From Pseudomonas azerbaijanoccidentalis (GTDB lineage Bacteria; Pseudomonadota; Gammaproteobacteria; Pseudomonadales; Pseudomonadaceae): DNA of 64,000 nt. The stretch covers positions 806,001-870,000 of the forward strand of contig NZ_JAHSTU010000002.1 in NCBI RefSeq assembly GCF_019145495.1, in the 5' to 3' direction. Both the position numbers and the translations under genes were made by a program. The notes beneath the pieces were generated by a model, which saw only the letters and a program-made list of their open reading frames with translations, made no database searches and had not been told where the DNA came from. This document shows positions 39,923-48,442 of the stretch, piece after piece; position 1 is the first letter of the stretch, and each line of letters opens with the position of its first letter.

Positions 39923-40813
39923 TTGCGATACGACCTCACAAGCCTTGAGCTTTTCATCACCGTCGCGCAGGAGCGTAACCTGACCCGGGCAGCGCGGATC
40001 CAGCATCTGGCGGTCTCGGCTGTCAGCAAGCGCATCACGGAGCTGGAGTCGCAGGTCGGCTCGCCGCTGTTGGTGCGCAATGCCCGAGGCGTCGAATTGA
40101 CTCCGGCCGGCCAGTCGATGCTCTTCTACGCCCGCCAGCTCAAGCAGACGGTCGAACAACTCGACAACGAATTGGGTGAGTACGCATCGGGCGTGAAAGG
40201 CCATGTCCGCATCCACGCCATCACCTCGGCGCTGTCACAATTCTTGCCCGACGACGTCGGCCGTTTTGTTGCCTTGTACCCTCAGATCAAATTCGATATC
40301 GAAGAGCGCGTAGGCTCGGCGGTCATCCGTGCAGTGGCAGATGGGCGAGCCGACCTGGGGATAATCGCGATGCAAACCGCCTCCCAGGGATTGGAAACCC
40401 TGCCCTATCGCCATGATGAGCTGGCGTTGGTGGTTCCCGCAGGTCACGTTCTCTCCAGCCGCAAATCCATCAAGTTCAGGGAGGTCCTGGAGCATGAATT
40501 TGTCGGCCCGCATCTGGAAAGCTCGGTACACGCATTGCTCACCAGCGAAGCTGAAAAGCTCGGCATGACGATCAAGCTGCGAATCCGCATCAGCAGCTTC
40601 GACTGCATGTGCCGGATGGTGTCATCGGGGTTGGGCCTGGCGGTGCTGCCACGCAGCGTCGTCAACCAATACACGCGCAGCCACAAGTTGAAGGCGGTGA
40701 CCCTGGATGAGCCATGGGCAAAGCGCTCGCTGCTGCTGGCATTCAAGAAATATGACGCGGCCACACCGACGTTGAAAACCCTGATCGACCATTTGCGATT
40801 GCCCAACGAATAA
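39923..40813 (+). CDS. LysR family transcriptional regulator
   Basis: The 296-residue protein has an N-terminal helix-turn-helix (ARIQHLAVSAVSKRITELESQVGSPLL within residues 23-50) and an effector-binding domain with the YRHDELALVVPAGHVLS segment. It starts with TTG, supported by AAGGA upstream and by the family opening YDLTSLELFITVAQE. It is distinct in sequence from the two paralogous LysR proteins nearby. It lies 148 bp ahead of the aconitase-family gene on the same strand and is a candidate regulator of it. Confidence 0.9.
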   Translation: MRYDLTSLELFITVAQERNLTRAARIQHLAVSAVSKRITELESQVGSPLLVRNARGVELTPAGQSMLFYARQLKQTVEQLDNELGEYASGVKGHVRIHAITSALSQFLPDDVGRFVALYPQIKFDIEERVGSAVIRAVADGRADLGIIAMQTASQGLETLPYRHDELALVVPAGHVLSSRKSIKFREVLEHEFVGPHLESSVHALLTSEAEKLGMTIKLRIRISSFDCMCRMVSSGLGLAVLPRSVVNQYTRSHKLKAVTLDEPWAKRSLLLAFKKYDAATPTLKTLIDHLRLPNE

Positions 40814-40820
40814 CCCCGCG

Positions 40821-40842
40821 AGCGTTCTCCGATGGAGAACGC
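40821..40842 (+). terminator. Hairpin after the LysR gene
   Basis: AGCGTTCTCC-ga-TGGAGAACGCT forms a ten-base stem 8 bp past the LysR stop codon; the T run is absent. Confidence 0.45.
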
Positions 40843-40961
40843 TGCTGTGGCGATTGATCAATTTTCCTTCGCTCGGAGTGCACCTACTATCGGCCCATCA
40901 GCGGTATCGTCGGGATCGTTTCCGGCTGCCGTTACAACTATAAAAGCCGAGCGATACAAGC

Positions 40962-43640
40962 ATGACCGAGCCTGCCCGTGACCTTCTCAATCATCTGGTC
41001 ATCGACAACGAGCGATTCGCCTATGTCGATTTGCACAAGATGCTGTCGCCTGCACAAGTAGCGAAGTTGCCTTACTCGATACGCATCCTCCTGGAAAACG
41101 TCGCGCGGTGCTCGCCGCAAGCGCTGCCCTCGGTGCTGGCGCGTGCCATCGGTCAGGGCCCTAACTGCGAAGTGCCATTCCAGCCCAACCGCCTGATGTT
41201 CCATGACACCACTTGCCTGCCGGCACTGGCTGACTTCGCCTGCATGCGGGATGTGGTGGCGGAGCTGGGCGGCGATCCGAAAGCGATGAATCCGCTGATC
41301 CCTGCCGTGCTGACGATTGACCATTCGGTGATCGTCGAGCGTTACGCAGAGGCCGATGCCGTCGAACAGAATCTGGACATCGATTTTCGCCGCAACAGCG
41401 AGCGCTACCGCTTCATCAAGTGGGCACAGAAGAGCCTCGACAACTTCGGCGTTATCCCTCCAGGCACGGGCATCATCCACCAGATGAACATGGAAGCGCT
41501 CGCGCAGGTGGTGTGGGAAACACCGATGGAAAACGGCCAACGAATGCTCCATCCCGATGACATGGTCGCGACCGACAGTCACACCCCGATGATCAATGCC
41601 ATCGGCGTGTTGGGCTGGGGCGTGGGTGGTCTTGAAGGCCAGGCAGCGATGGTCGGCGAACCCGTTCCGATCAGCTTTCCCCAGGTGATTGGCATCCGGG
41701 TGAGCAACCGCATGCGGCCGGGTGTCACGGCCACCGATCTGTCGCTGCATGTCGCCGAAATCCTGCGCAAGCGCTCGGTCGTGGGCAAGTTCGTCGAGTT
41801 CTTCGGGCCCGGTCTTTCCACACTGAGCTGGGCGGCGCGCGGGACTGTTTCCAACATGGCGCCTGAGTATGGCGCCACAGTGGTGTTCTTCCCGTTCGAC
41901 ACTGAAACGCTGTCGTACCTGGAGCTGAGCGGACGATCGCCGGCGCTGCGCAAAAAAGTCGTGAGCTACATGAGCGCGCAACCGTTATGGCGCCGTGATG
42001 ATCTGGCCGAGCCGCAGTTTGACGAGTTGATCGAACTGGATCTTGCCGACATTGAACCGAGTGTCGCAGGGCCGCATCAGCCTCATCAGCGGCAAAGCCT
42101 GGCGAATGCCGCAGCGTCCTTTCGCAACGAGGTCATGGGCGGAAAAAACCTGATCGCGGGCCCGGCGGAACAACATTTCTTCGAGCCCTCGTTTCATCAG
42201 CCGATCACCCACGGCGCCGTGGTGATGGCGGCCATCACCAGTTGCACCAACACCGCGAACCCTTCGCAGATGATTCAGGCCGGTCTACTAGCACGCAAGG
42301 CCCGCGAGCTGGGGCTCAAGCGCAAACCTTGGGTGAAGACCTCGTTGTCACCCGGCTCACAGGTGGTGGCGGATTATCTGGCCGAGGCCCGTCTGCTCGA
42401 AGATTTCTCGGCGCTCGGTTTTGACTTGGCGGGGTTCGGTTGCATGACCTGCATCGGCAACTCAGGGAAGCTGGAAGAACATGTTGAAGTGTTCGCCGAT
42501 CAAGGCCTGAAAGGCGTGGTGGTGCTTTCCGGCAACCGTAACTTCGAAGGCCGGGTCAATCCGAAAGTGCCGGCGGGTTATCTGGCATCGCCGGCGCTCT
42601 GCGTCGCCTATGCCATCGCCGGGACCATTGATATCGACCTTGAATCGCAGCCGTTGGGCCAAAGCCACAATGGTGAGCCGGTTTACCTGCGGGACCTGAT
42701 GCCCAGCGACACAGAAGTCGCGGCTCAAGTCATCAAGGTGGTCAAACCAGAGTTTTTCCAGCAGCGCCTGGCGACAGTCTGGGACGGTACCCACCATTGG
42801 CAAGCGCTGTCTGCCGAAGGCAGCGTGCAATTTCCCTGGAGCCCTGATTCAACCTACCTGCGTCGTCCTGAATACCTGGCGGGGATCAAGGCCGAGCCGA
42901 ACACCAGCCTGGCGATCAGCGGCGCACGGATCTTGATGGTGCTGGGCGACAACATCACCACCGACCACATTTCCCCAGCCGGCGCTATCCCGGCCAAAAG
43001 CCTGGCAGGTCAGTGGTTGCTGGAGCGCGGAGAGGATCCTCAAGACCTCAATCAGTACTCCACACGGCGCAGTAATCATGAAGTGATGCTGCGCGGTGCA
43101 TTCACCAACAAGACCGTCAAGAACCTGCTTTTGGGTGACGAACAACCGGGGCAAGGTGGCTGGGCCTGGAACGCCGATCACAGCGAATGCCTGCCTCTGT
43201 ACCAGGCTTCGAAAAGCTACACGGATCGACAGACGTCGATGGTGATGTTCGCCGGGATCAACTATGGCGCGGGATCAAGCCGTGACTGGGCGGCCAAGGC
43301 TCAAGCGTTGCTGGGCGTCAAAGCCGTCGTTGCCCGGAGCATCGAACGCATCCATCGCAGCAACCTGATCGGAATGGGCGTCATCCCGTTGCAGTTCAAG
43401 CCCGGCATGAGCGTTGAGGACCTGCAGTTGCAAGGGACTGAACGCCTCGACTTTCTGGGGCTGGACGATCTCGCGGTCGGCGATAACAGCGTGACGCTGA
43501 TCATCCACCGGACAACAGGCGATCTACAGCATGTCGAGTTGGCCGTGCGTATCGATTCGCTCCAGGAAATTCGCTACCTCATAAACGGCGGTGTACTGCC
43601 CTTCGTGATTCGCAAGGTGGTGGCGCGTACCCGACACTGA
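40962..43640 (+). CDS. Aconitase-family hydratase (AcnA-like, divergent)
   Basis: This 4Fe-4S hydro-lyase of AcnA architecture has 892 residues. Cluster ligands are Cys428 (SCTNT), Cys494 and Cys497 (GCMTCIGN). Catalytic residues of aconitase are kept: Asp120-His121, Asp205-Ser-His207, NMAPEYGA, GNRNFEGR and AGSSRDWAAK. Several usually fixed spots differ: DSHTPM for DSHTTM, WAARGTVSNMAPE where AcnA has DRATIANMAPE, and STRRSNHEVMLRGAFTN in place of GSRRGNHEVMMRGTFAN. These changes and the catabolic neighbours suggest a substrate other than citrate. A supplementary AcnA is the alternative. Confidence 0.82.
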   Translation: MTEPARDLLNHLVIDNERFAYVDLHKMLSPAQVAKLPYSIRILLENVARCSPQALPSVLARAIGQGPNCEVPFQPNRLMFHDTTCLPALADFACMRDVVAELGGDPKAMNPLIPAVLTIDHSVIVERYAEADAVEQNLDIDFRRNSERYRFIKWAQKSLDNFGVIPPGTGIIHQMNMEALAQVVWETPMENGQRMLHPDDMVATDSHTPMINAIGVLGWGVGGLEGQAAMVGEPVPISFPQVIGIRVSNRMRPGVTATDLSLHVAEILRKRSVVGKFVEFFGPGLSTLSWAARGTVSNMAPEYGATVVFFPFDTETLSYLELSGRSPALRKKVVSYMSAQPLWRRDDLAEPQFDELIELDLADIEPSVAGPHQPHQRQSLANAAASFRNEVMGGKNLIAGPAEQHFFEPSFHQPITHGAVVMAAITSCTNTANPSQMIQAGLLARKARELGLKRKPWVKTSLSPGSQVVADYLAEARLLEDFSALGFDLAGFGCMTCIGNSGKLEEHVEVFADQGLKGVVVLSGNRNFEGRVNPKVPAGYLASPALCVAYAIAGTIDIDLESQPLGQSHNGEPVYLRDLMPSDTEVAAQVIKVVKPEFFQQRLATVWDGTHHWQALSAEGSVQFPWSPDSTYLRRPEYLAGIKAEPNTSLAISGARILMVLGDNITTDHISPAGAIPAKSLAGQWLLERGEDPQDLNQYSTRRSNHEVMLRGAFTNKTVKNLLLGDEQPGQGGWAWNADHSECLPLYQASKSYTDRQTSMVMFAGINYGAGSSRDWAAKAQALLGVKAVVARSIERIHRSNLIGMGVIPLQFKPGMSVEDLQLQGTERLDFLGLDDLAVGDNSVTLIIHRTTGDLQHVELAVRIDSLQEIRYLINGGVLPFVIRKVVARTRH

Positions 43641-43647
43641 TTCAACC

Positions 43648-43669
43648 GCCCGGTTCGCAAGGGCCGGGC
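43648..43669 (+). terminator. Hairpin after the aconitase-family gene
   Basis: GCCCGG / CCGGGC around a ten-base loop, 8 bp past the stop codon, followed by ATTTGTG. It may partly terminate before the lactonase gene. Confidence 0.4.
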
Positions 43670-43702
43670 ATTTGTGATCAACAATAATAAGGATCAGCAA
43701 TC

Positions 43703-44965
43703 ATGCATGGCGACGATAAAAGCGCAGGCGAGCGCGAGTCTGAAATTCAGTCTTGCGCTTCACTCTTCAATGGTGCGAACCGTCGCACGTTGCTCAAACA
43801 GATAGGCACGGTGGCGGGCGTCTCGATACTGAGTTCAATGCTGCCAACGGGCCTGTCCAGTGCGGCTGAACCTTCCAACAAAAAATTATCGGCTACCCGG
43901 AGAACAACCCCTATGTACGCGTACGTCGGGTCTCGCACCACCCGTGAACGAAATGCTCGCGGCGAAGGCATCAGCGTCTACCAAGTGGATCAGGAGAAAG
44001 GCACGCTGACCCTAGTCCAGGTGGTCAAGGACCTGGTCAATCCATCGTTCCTCGCGCTGAATCGGGCGTGCGACCGGCTGTATACCGTGCATGGCGACAA
44101 GAGCGATGTCAGCGCCTTCAGTATCGACAAAGCCACCGGGAAACTGACGTTCATCAACCAGCAAAGCTGCGAGGGCAAAAATCCGGTTCACCTCGCACTG
44201 GATCCCAGCGAGCGTTTCCTGGTGGTGTCGAACCACATCGGCGGCTCGCTGGCGGTGTTGAATGTTGGCGAAGACGGCGCGCTGGGCTCGCTGAATCAAC
44301 TGCTGAAGCTCGAAGGTCCGATGGGCCCCCACCGCGTGGAGCAACCGTTCTCAAAACCGCATTTCAACCCCTTCGATCACTCGGGCAACTTTGTGTTGGT
44401 CCCTGATAAAGGGCTGGATCGTGTGTTCAGTTTTCGCTTCGACAACGGCAAGCTTGTCCCTGCGACCCAACCGTTCGTCACGACTCGCGAAGGCGCGGGC
44501 CCACGGCATTTGGCGCTGCATCCGAGCGCGCCGTTTGCCTACGTCGTCAACGAACTGGATTCATCGGTGACCACCTACCGCTTTGACGCCGGCAACGGCT
44601 CGCTGACACCGCTGCAAGTGCTGCCATCGCTACCCTCGACCTTCACCGGCAACAGCCGCGCATCGGAGATTGAAGTCGACCGCAGCGGGCGATTCCTCTA
44701 CGCGTCCAACCGTGGCTATGACAGCGTCGCCGCGTTCTCCATCGATCAAGGCACTGGCCTGTTGAGCCCGGTCGAGTTCATGCCCACCGATGGCAAGACA
44801 CCGCGCTTCTTCACGCTGACGCCCAACGAGCGATTCCTCTTCGCACTCAATGAGGACAGCGACACCATTATTTCGATGGCCGTGGATCCGAAAAAAGGCG
44901 GGCTGAGCAAGACCGGTTTCTCGGTCTCTACCGGTAGCCCGGTGTGTATGGTTTTTTCTGCCTGA
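43703..44965 (+). CDS. Tat-exported beta-propeller lactonase family protein
   Basis: The 420-residue protein has a twin-arginine-like leader: Arg27-Arg28 in NRRTLLK, a hydrophobic stretch to about residue 50, and a likely cut at SSAAEP. The body is a seven-bladed propeller of the 6-phosphogluconolactonase/YbhE and muconate-lactonising family, with repeats of the form HLALDPSERFLVVSNHIGG, HLALHPSAPFAYVVNEL and FFTLTPNERFLFALNED. Export suggests hydrolysis or formation of a lactone in the periplasm before uptake by the MFS transporter encoded 61 bp downstream. The substrate is unknown. Confidence 0.85.
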   Translation: MHGDDKSAGERESEIQSCASLFNGANRRTLLKQIGTVAGVSILSSMLPTGLSSAAEPSNKKLSATRRTTPMYAYVGSRTTRERNARGEGISVYQVDQEKGTLTLVQVVKDLVNPSFLALNRACDRLYTVHGDKSDVSAFSIDKATGKLTFINQQSCEGKNPVHLALDPSERFLVVSNHIGGSLAVLNVGEDGALGSLNQLLKLEGPMGPHRVEQPFSKPHFNPFDHSGNFVLVPDKGLDRVFSFRFDNGKLVPATQPFVTTREGAGPRHLALHPSAPFAYVVNELDSSVTTYRFDAGNGSLTPLQVLPSLPSTFTGNSRASEIEVDRSGRFLYASNRGYDSVAAFSIDQGTGLLSPVEFMPTDGKTPRFFTLTPNERFLFALNEDSDTIISMAVDPKKGGLSKTGFSVSTGSPVCMVFSA

Positions 44966-44991
44966 TCACTGACGGAACTACAAAAACTAAA

Positions 44992-45013
44992 GAAGCAGGC
45001 AACAGCCTGCTTC
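44992..45013 (+). repeat. Hairpin just upstream of the MFS gene
   Basis: GAAGCAGGC-aaca-GCCTGCTTC ends 13 bp before the MFS start codon and abuts its ribosome site (GTGAGG). It could damp readthrough or affect translation of the transporter. Confidence 0.5.
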
Positions 45014-45026
45014 CCGTGAGGTTGCC

Positions 45027-46352
45027 ATGAACAAGAACAATTCCGTGGACGAATCGGCGATCGTCCGCAAGATCACGCTGCGCATCATTCCTTTCGTTTT
45101 CCTGCTGTACATCGTTTCGTATCTGGACCGGGCCAACATCGGATATGCCGCCCTGCAAATGAACAAGGAACTCGCGCTATCAAGCGAGGCCTTTGGCTTC
45201 ATCTCGGGCATTTTCTTCATCGGTTATTTCCTCTTCGAAGTGCCGAGCAACGTCATGCTCAACAAATTCGGCGCCCGGGTCTGGATCGCCCGCATCCTGG
45301 TGACGTGGGGCTGCATCGCGGCGGCGACTGCATTCGCGCAATCAGCCAATCAGCTCTATGTGCTGCGCTTTTTCCTGGGCGTCGCCGAAGCGGGGTTCTT
45401 TCCCGGCATCATCGTCTACCTGACCTTCTGGTTTCGCGCCAAGGAACTTGCGACCACCGTTGCACTGTTCACCGCAGCGATTCCCGTCAGCTACATCATC
45501 GGCGCGCCGCTGAGCACCTGGATCATGGACAACATCAGCTGGATGAACTGGAGCGGCTGGCGCTGGATGCTGTTCCTGGAAGGTATTCCAGCGGTCATTC
45601 TCGGCATCGCCTGTTTCTTTTTCCTGACCGACAAACCGGAACAGGCCAAGTGGCTCAAACCCCATGAGAAGGACTGGTTGCTGGCTGAGCTTGAGCGCGA
45701 CCGTCAAAACCGCAAGAACGTGAAAAGTTTGAGCGTGGTGAAAACCATGACCAACCCCAAGGTGCTGTACCTGTCGTTCATTTACTTCGTCTACCAATGT
45801 GGCAGCCTGGGCGTTGGCTACTGGATGCCGCAGATCATCAAAAGCTTTTCCGAGTCGCTGACCCACACACAGATTGGCTTGATCGCCATGCTGCCTTACA
45901 TCGTTGCCACCGCCGCCATGATCCTCTGGTCGCGCAGTTCCGACCGACGCAACGAGCGCAAGCTGCATTCGGCGATACCGCTGTTGGTTGCCGCTCTGGG
46001 GTTGGTGGGTGCGGGGCTGCTGCAGAACCCCTATGTGGCAATGGCGATGATCTGCCTTGCGCTGTCAGGCCTGTACAGTTTCAAATCGCCGTTCTGGGCA
46101 TTGCCAACGTTGTTCCTCGATCGGACGACAGCCGCAGTCTCCATTGCTGTCATCAACTCGATCGGCAACCTGGGCGGTTTCGTTGGCCCGTCCTTGATCG
46201 GTATGGTGAAAGGCAATAGCCAAAGCGCCGCCAATGGCCTGTTGTTCCTCAGCACACTGTTGCTGGCCGGGTTCCTGATGACGTTCTTTATGCGAGTCAC
46301 CAACAACGACACTTCGCCAGTCGTCAACGCCGCCAGCCGAGAAGCGCACTGA
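45027..46352 (+). CDS. MFS transporter, anion:cation symporter (ACS) family
   Basis: The 441-residue inner-membrane transporter has twelve predicted segments. SYLDRANIGYAALQMNKEL after TM1 is the ACS family signature, shared with tartrate (TtuB), 4-hydroxyphenylacetate and hexuronate transporters. The central loop KNVKSLSVVKTM separates the two halves. ACS members import organic acid anions, which suits a block holding an aconitase-type enzyme and a lactonase. Confidence 0.93.
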   Translation: MNKNNSVDESAIVRKITLRIIPFVFLLYIVSYLDRANIGYAALQMNKELALSSEAFGFISGIFFIGYFLFEVPSNVMLNKFGARVWIARILVTWGCIAAATAFAQSANQLYVLRFFLGVAEAGFFPGIIVYLTFWFRAKELATTVALFTAAIPVSYIIGAPLSTWIMDNISWMNWSGWRWMLFLEGIPAVILGIACFFFLTDKPEQAKWLKPHEKDWLLAELERDRQNRKNVKSLSVVKTMTNPKVLYLSFIYFVYQCGSLGVGYWMPQIIKSFSESLTHTQIGLIAMLPYIVATAAMILWSRSSDRRNERKLHSAIPLLVAALGLVGAGLLQNPYVAMAMICLALSGLYSFKSPFWALPTLFLDRTTAAVSIAVINSIGNLGGFVGPSLIGMVKGNSQSAANGLLFLSTLLLAGFLMTFFMRVTNNDTSPVVNAASREAH

Positions 46353-46389
46353 CGTGCTTCACCTGCAAACCCATACGTTGGAGTACGCG

Positions 46390-47115
46390 ATGAGTTCAAT
46401 CACACCGCTGGTCATCAATGATCTGGCCCCTGAAGGCGTTCTTCGTGCCGCGATCAATTTCGGCAATCCGGTACTCGCCCAGCGAGGGCCGGACGGGTCG
46501 CCAAAAGGCGTGTCCGTGGCCTTGGCAAAGGCGCTTGCCACCGAATTGGGTGCGCAACTGGAAATGATCACGTTCGACGCGGCGGGCAAGGTGTTTGCCG
46601 CGCTGGAAACCGGGGAGTGGAACATCGCGTTCCTGGCCATCGAGCCGGTCCGCGAAGAGCAGATCGCATTCAGCGAACCCTACGTGATCATCGAGGGCAC
46701 TTATCTGGTCGCCACTGACTCCCCGTATGTGAGCGTTGCCGATCTCGATCAACCCGGCTTGAAACTCGCCGTCGGCAAGGGCGCCGCGTACGACCTTTTC
46801 CTATCCCGCACACTGAAGCATGCACAGTTGGAACGCGCAGAAACCTCAGCCGCGGCCGTGGATTTGTTCCATGAGTCGGGACTGGATGCCGCGGCGGGCG
46901 TCAGGCAGCCACTGCAAAAAGCCGCCGAAGCCAACAGCTGTCATCGAGTGCTGGAAGACGCTTTCACTTCGATCCGCCAGGCGATGGCCGTCCCTCGGGA
47001 GCGTGAAGCAGGCGCCGCCTATGTGAGGGATTTCGTGAAGCGCAAGAAAGACGAAGGATTCGTCCAGGCGGCATTGGTGGCTAACGGTCAGGATGATGTG
47101 AATGTTGCGCCCTGA
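46390..47115 (+). CDS. Solute-binding (SBP_bac_3) domain protein without a signal peptide
   Basis: The 241-residue protein is a family 3 extracellular solute-binding fold: GVSVALAKALATELGAQLEMITFDAAGKVF and NIAFLAIEPVREEQIAFSEPYVIIEGTY, seen as shorter motifs ALAKALA and FSEPYVII. GGAG precedes the ATG at 46390. The N-terminus MSSITPLVINDLAPEGVLRAA has no hydrophobic leader, so it appears cytoplasmic, which is unusual for this fold. It lies 37 bp behind the MFS gene, probably in the same transcript. Possible roles are a ligand sensor or an enzyme such as a cyclohexadienyl-dehydratase-like member. Confidence 0.8.
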   Translation: MSSITPLVINDLAPEGVLRAAINFGNPVLAQRGPDGSPKGVSVALAKALATELGAQLEMITFDAAGKVFAALETGEWNIAFLAIEPVREEQIAFSEPYVIIEGTYLVATDSPYVSVADLDQPGLKLAVGKGAAYDLFLSRTLKHAQLERAETSAAAVDLFHESGLDAAAGVRQPLQKAAEANSCHRVLEDAFTSIRQAMAVPREREAGAAYVRDFVKRKKDEGFVQAALVANGQDDVNVAP

Positions 47116-47137
47116 GCTGTGATGTTAGCGCCGGATT

Positions 47138-48055
47138 TCATCCCCTGGCGCGGTGACGCAAGCGCGAGTAAGAGATCAGCATGCTGGTCAGCTCTTGTGT
47201 GACCTGGGTGAAGGGTGACACTCGACGGCTGACCAGGCACACCTCATTCGACTCCAACGGCTCACGAATCGAAATGCTGATCAGCGACGAGGAAAACAGC
47301 TTCATGCCGGGCAGCATCCCGGGCTCAATGGTCAGATAGTCCGTCTCGGAAATGATGTGCAGGATTTCCAGCAGCGATTCGGTGGTGATCGCGATCTTTG
47401 GTGGCGGCAATCCCTGGGCTCTGAACAGCTCGACCAGATGATTTTCCGCACTGCCGACGACTCCGGCCGGCCGGACACTGATCCACTGGCAATCGGCTAA
47501 ATCATGAACTGAGCGAGCACCTGCCAGAGGATGCCCCTTGCGCGCAATCACGCTGGATTTCGAACTGTAGAGCCGCTCGATCTGCAGGTCGATATCGCAG
47601 ACGTTGGGGCTCAAGGGGCACATCACGAAATCGAGCCGGCCAGCGCGAATCATCTCGATTAGCATCTTCGTCTTGCCACTGGCGACGTGTAGCTGCACCT
47701 TTGGAAATCGGCGGGTAAAACTGCTGAAGACCGGCATCAGGCACGCCGCCAACGGCTCCACGGTGACACCCAATGCGATCTGCCCTTCGGGCATGCCATT
47801 CCACTGTCGGACGTCTTGTACCGCGCGATCGCAATCCAGAATGATCGAACGCGCCCGGGGCAGGAAAACCTTGCCGGCCAGGGTCACGCTGATGCCTTGA
47901 TTGGAGCGCACCAGCAAGGTGACCCCCAGTTCTTTTTCCAGGCTTTGAATCGACTCTGTCAACGTGCTTTGCGCCGCGTCCAGCTCTCGTGCCGCCGAAC
48001 GGAAACTGCCCATGTCGACCACCGAGCAGAAGGCCCGCAGCTGGATCAGCTTCAT
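47138..48055 (-). CDS. LysR family regulator (paralogue B)
   Basis: The 305-residue LysR protein is closely related to the product of 37445-38362 over its whole length, including the C-terminal QVTQELTSMLISYSRL. Helix-turn-helix GSFRSAARELDAAQSTLTES is at about 16-35. It is convergent with the aconitase/lactonase/MFS block. Its ATG overlaps the stop of a 23-codon ORF that begins like Ohr, and an OhrR-type operator lies about 90 bp upstream. Expression of this regulator may therefore be linked to peroxide sensing (inference). Confidence 0.92.
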   Translation of the reverse strand: MKLIQLRAFCSVVDMGSFRSAARELDAAQSTLTESIQSLEKELGVTLLVRSNQGISVTLAGKVFLPRARSIILDCDRAVQDVRQWNGMPEGQIALGVTVEPLAACLMPVFSSFTRRFPKVQLHVASGKTKMLIEMIRAGRLDFVMCPLSPNVCDIDLQIERLYSSKSSVIARKGHPLAGARSVHDLADCQWISVRPAGVVGSAENHLVELFRAQGLPPPKIAITTESLLEILHIISETDYLTIEPGMLPGMKLFSSSLISISIREPLESNEVCLVSRRVSPFTQVTQELTSMLISYSRLRHRARG

Positions 48056-48123
48056 GAAGCACGGCCTCTGGGGCGGCTATAGGTACGGTCGCTGAGGACC
48101 GGGACTTTTTCGATTTTGCTCAT
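48052..48123 (-). CDS. 23-codon ORF starting like Ohr, coupled to LysR paralogue B
   Basis: The ORF begins MSKIEKV, identical to the first seven residues of both Ohr proteins at 50144 and 50658. Its first 20 bases differ from those of the second ohr gene at one position. After that the sequence departs (PVLSDRTYSRPRGRAS). The stop codon overlaps the LysR start as ATGA (48052-48055). GAGAAAG lies in front of the ATG, and an operator-like sequence is 24 bp upstream. It may be the remnant of a third ohr copy whose promoter and start were captured by the LysR gene, or a working leader peptide. Confidence 0.55.
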   Translation of the reverse strand: MSKIEKVPVLSDRTYSRPRGRAS

Positions 48124-48146
48124 GGGTGCTTTCTCAAAACTCATAA

Positions 48147-48168
48147 ACTGTATGCGATTTAATCGCAC
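48147..48168. promoter_or_regulatory. OhrR-type operator, copy A
   Basis: The sequence contains TGTATGCGAT then TTAATCGCAC, with the perfect dyad TGCGAT-tta-ATCGCA (48153-48167). It is one of five related 22-bp sequences in 3.1 kb. It lies upstream of the 23-codon ORF/LysR unit on the minus strand and about 275 bp upstream of the epoxide hydrolase gene on the plus strand. Confidence 0.65.
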
Positions 48169-48442
48169 GCGAGACATAAATATTCAAGCAAAGTGCTGAT
48201 GATGTCAAAGCTCGTGTTAAGTCTTGGCGACGAGTGGTGGCGCAAGCGCGATGAGCGGAAAAGCCGAAGATGATCGCTTTTTCCGTTCTATTCGGCACCT
48301 AACCTCGCCTATAAAATCAGGCCCGTCAGATAGTTACTGTCATTTGTACTATTTGAACTTCGATAATCCCATGAATAGTTATAACTAATAGCAGTTTCTA
48401 TTAAAGGAGCTCTACGTGTGACTTCGCGCCTGAGGAACCTGC
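48169..48442. other. Region upstream of the epoxide hydrolase gene
   Basis: No gene is apparent. The part from about 48290 to 48410 is AT-rich compared with its surroundings. It contains TATAAA at 48310-48315 without a clear -35, and a strong ribosome-site sequence AAAGGAG (48404-48410) followed by GTG-TGA at 48417-48422, a start codon immediately followed by stop. The true gene start is 26 bp further on. Confidence 0.4.
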
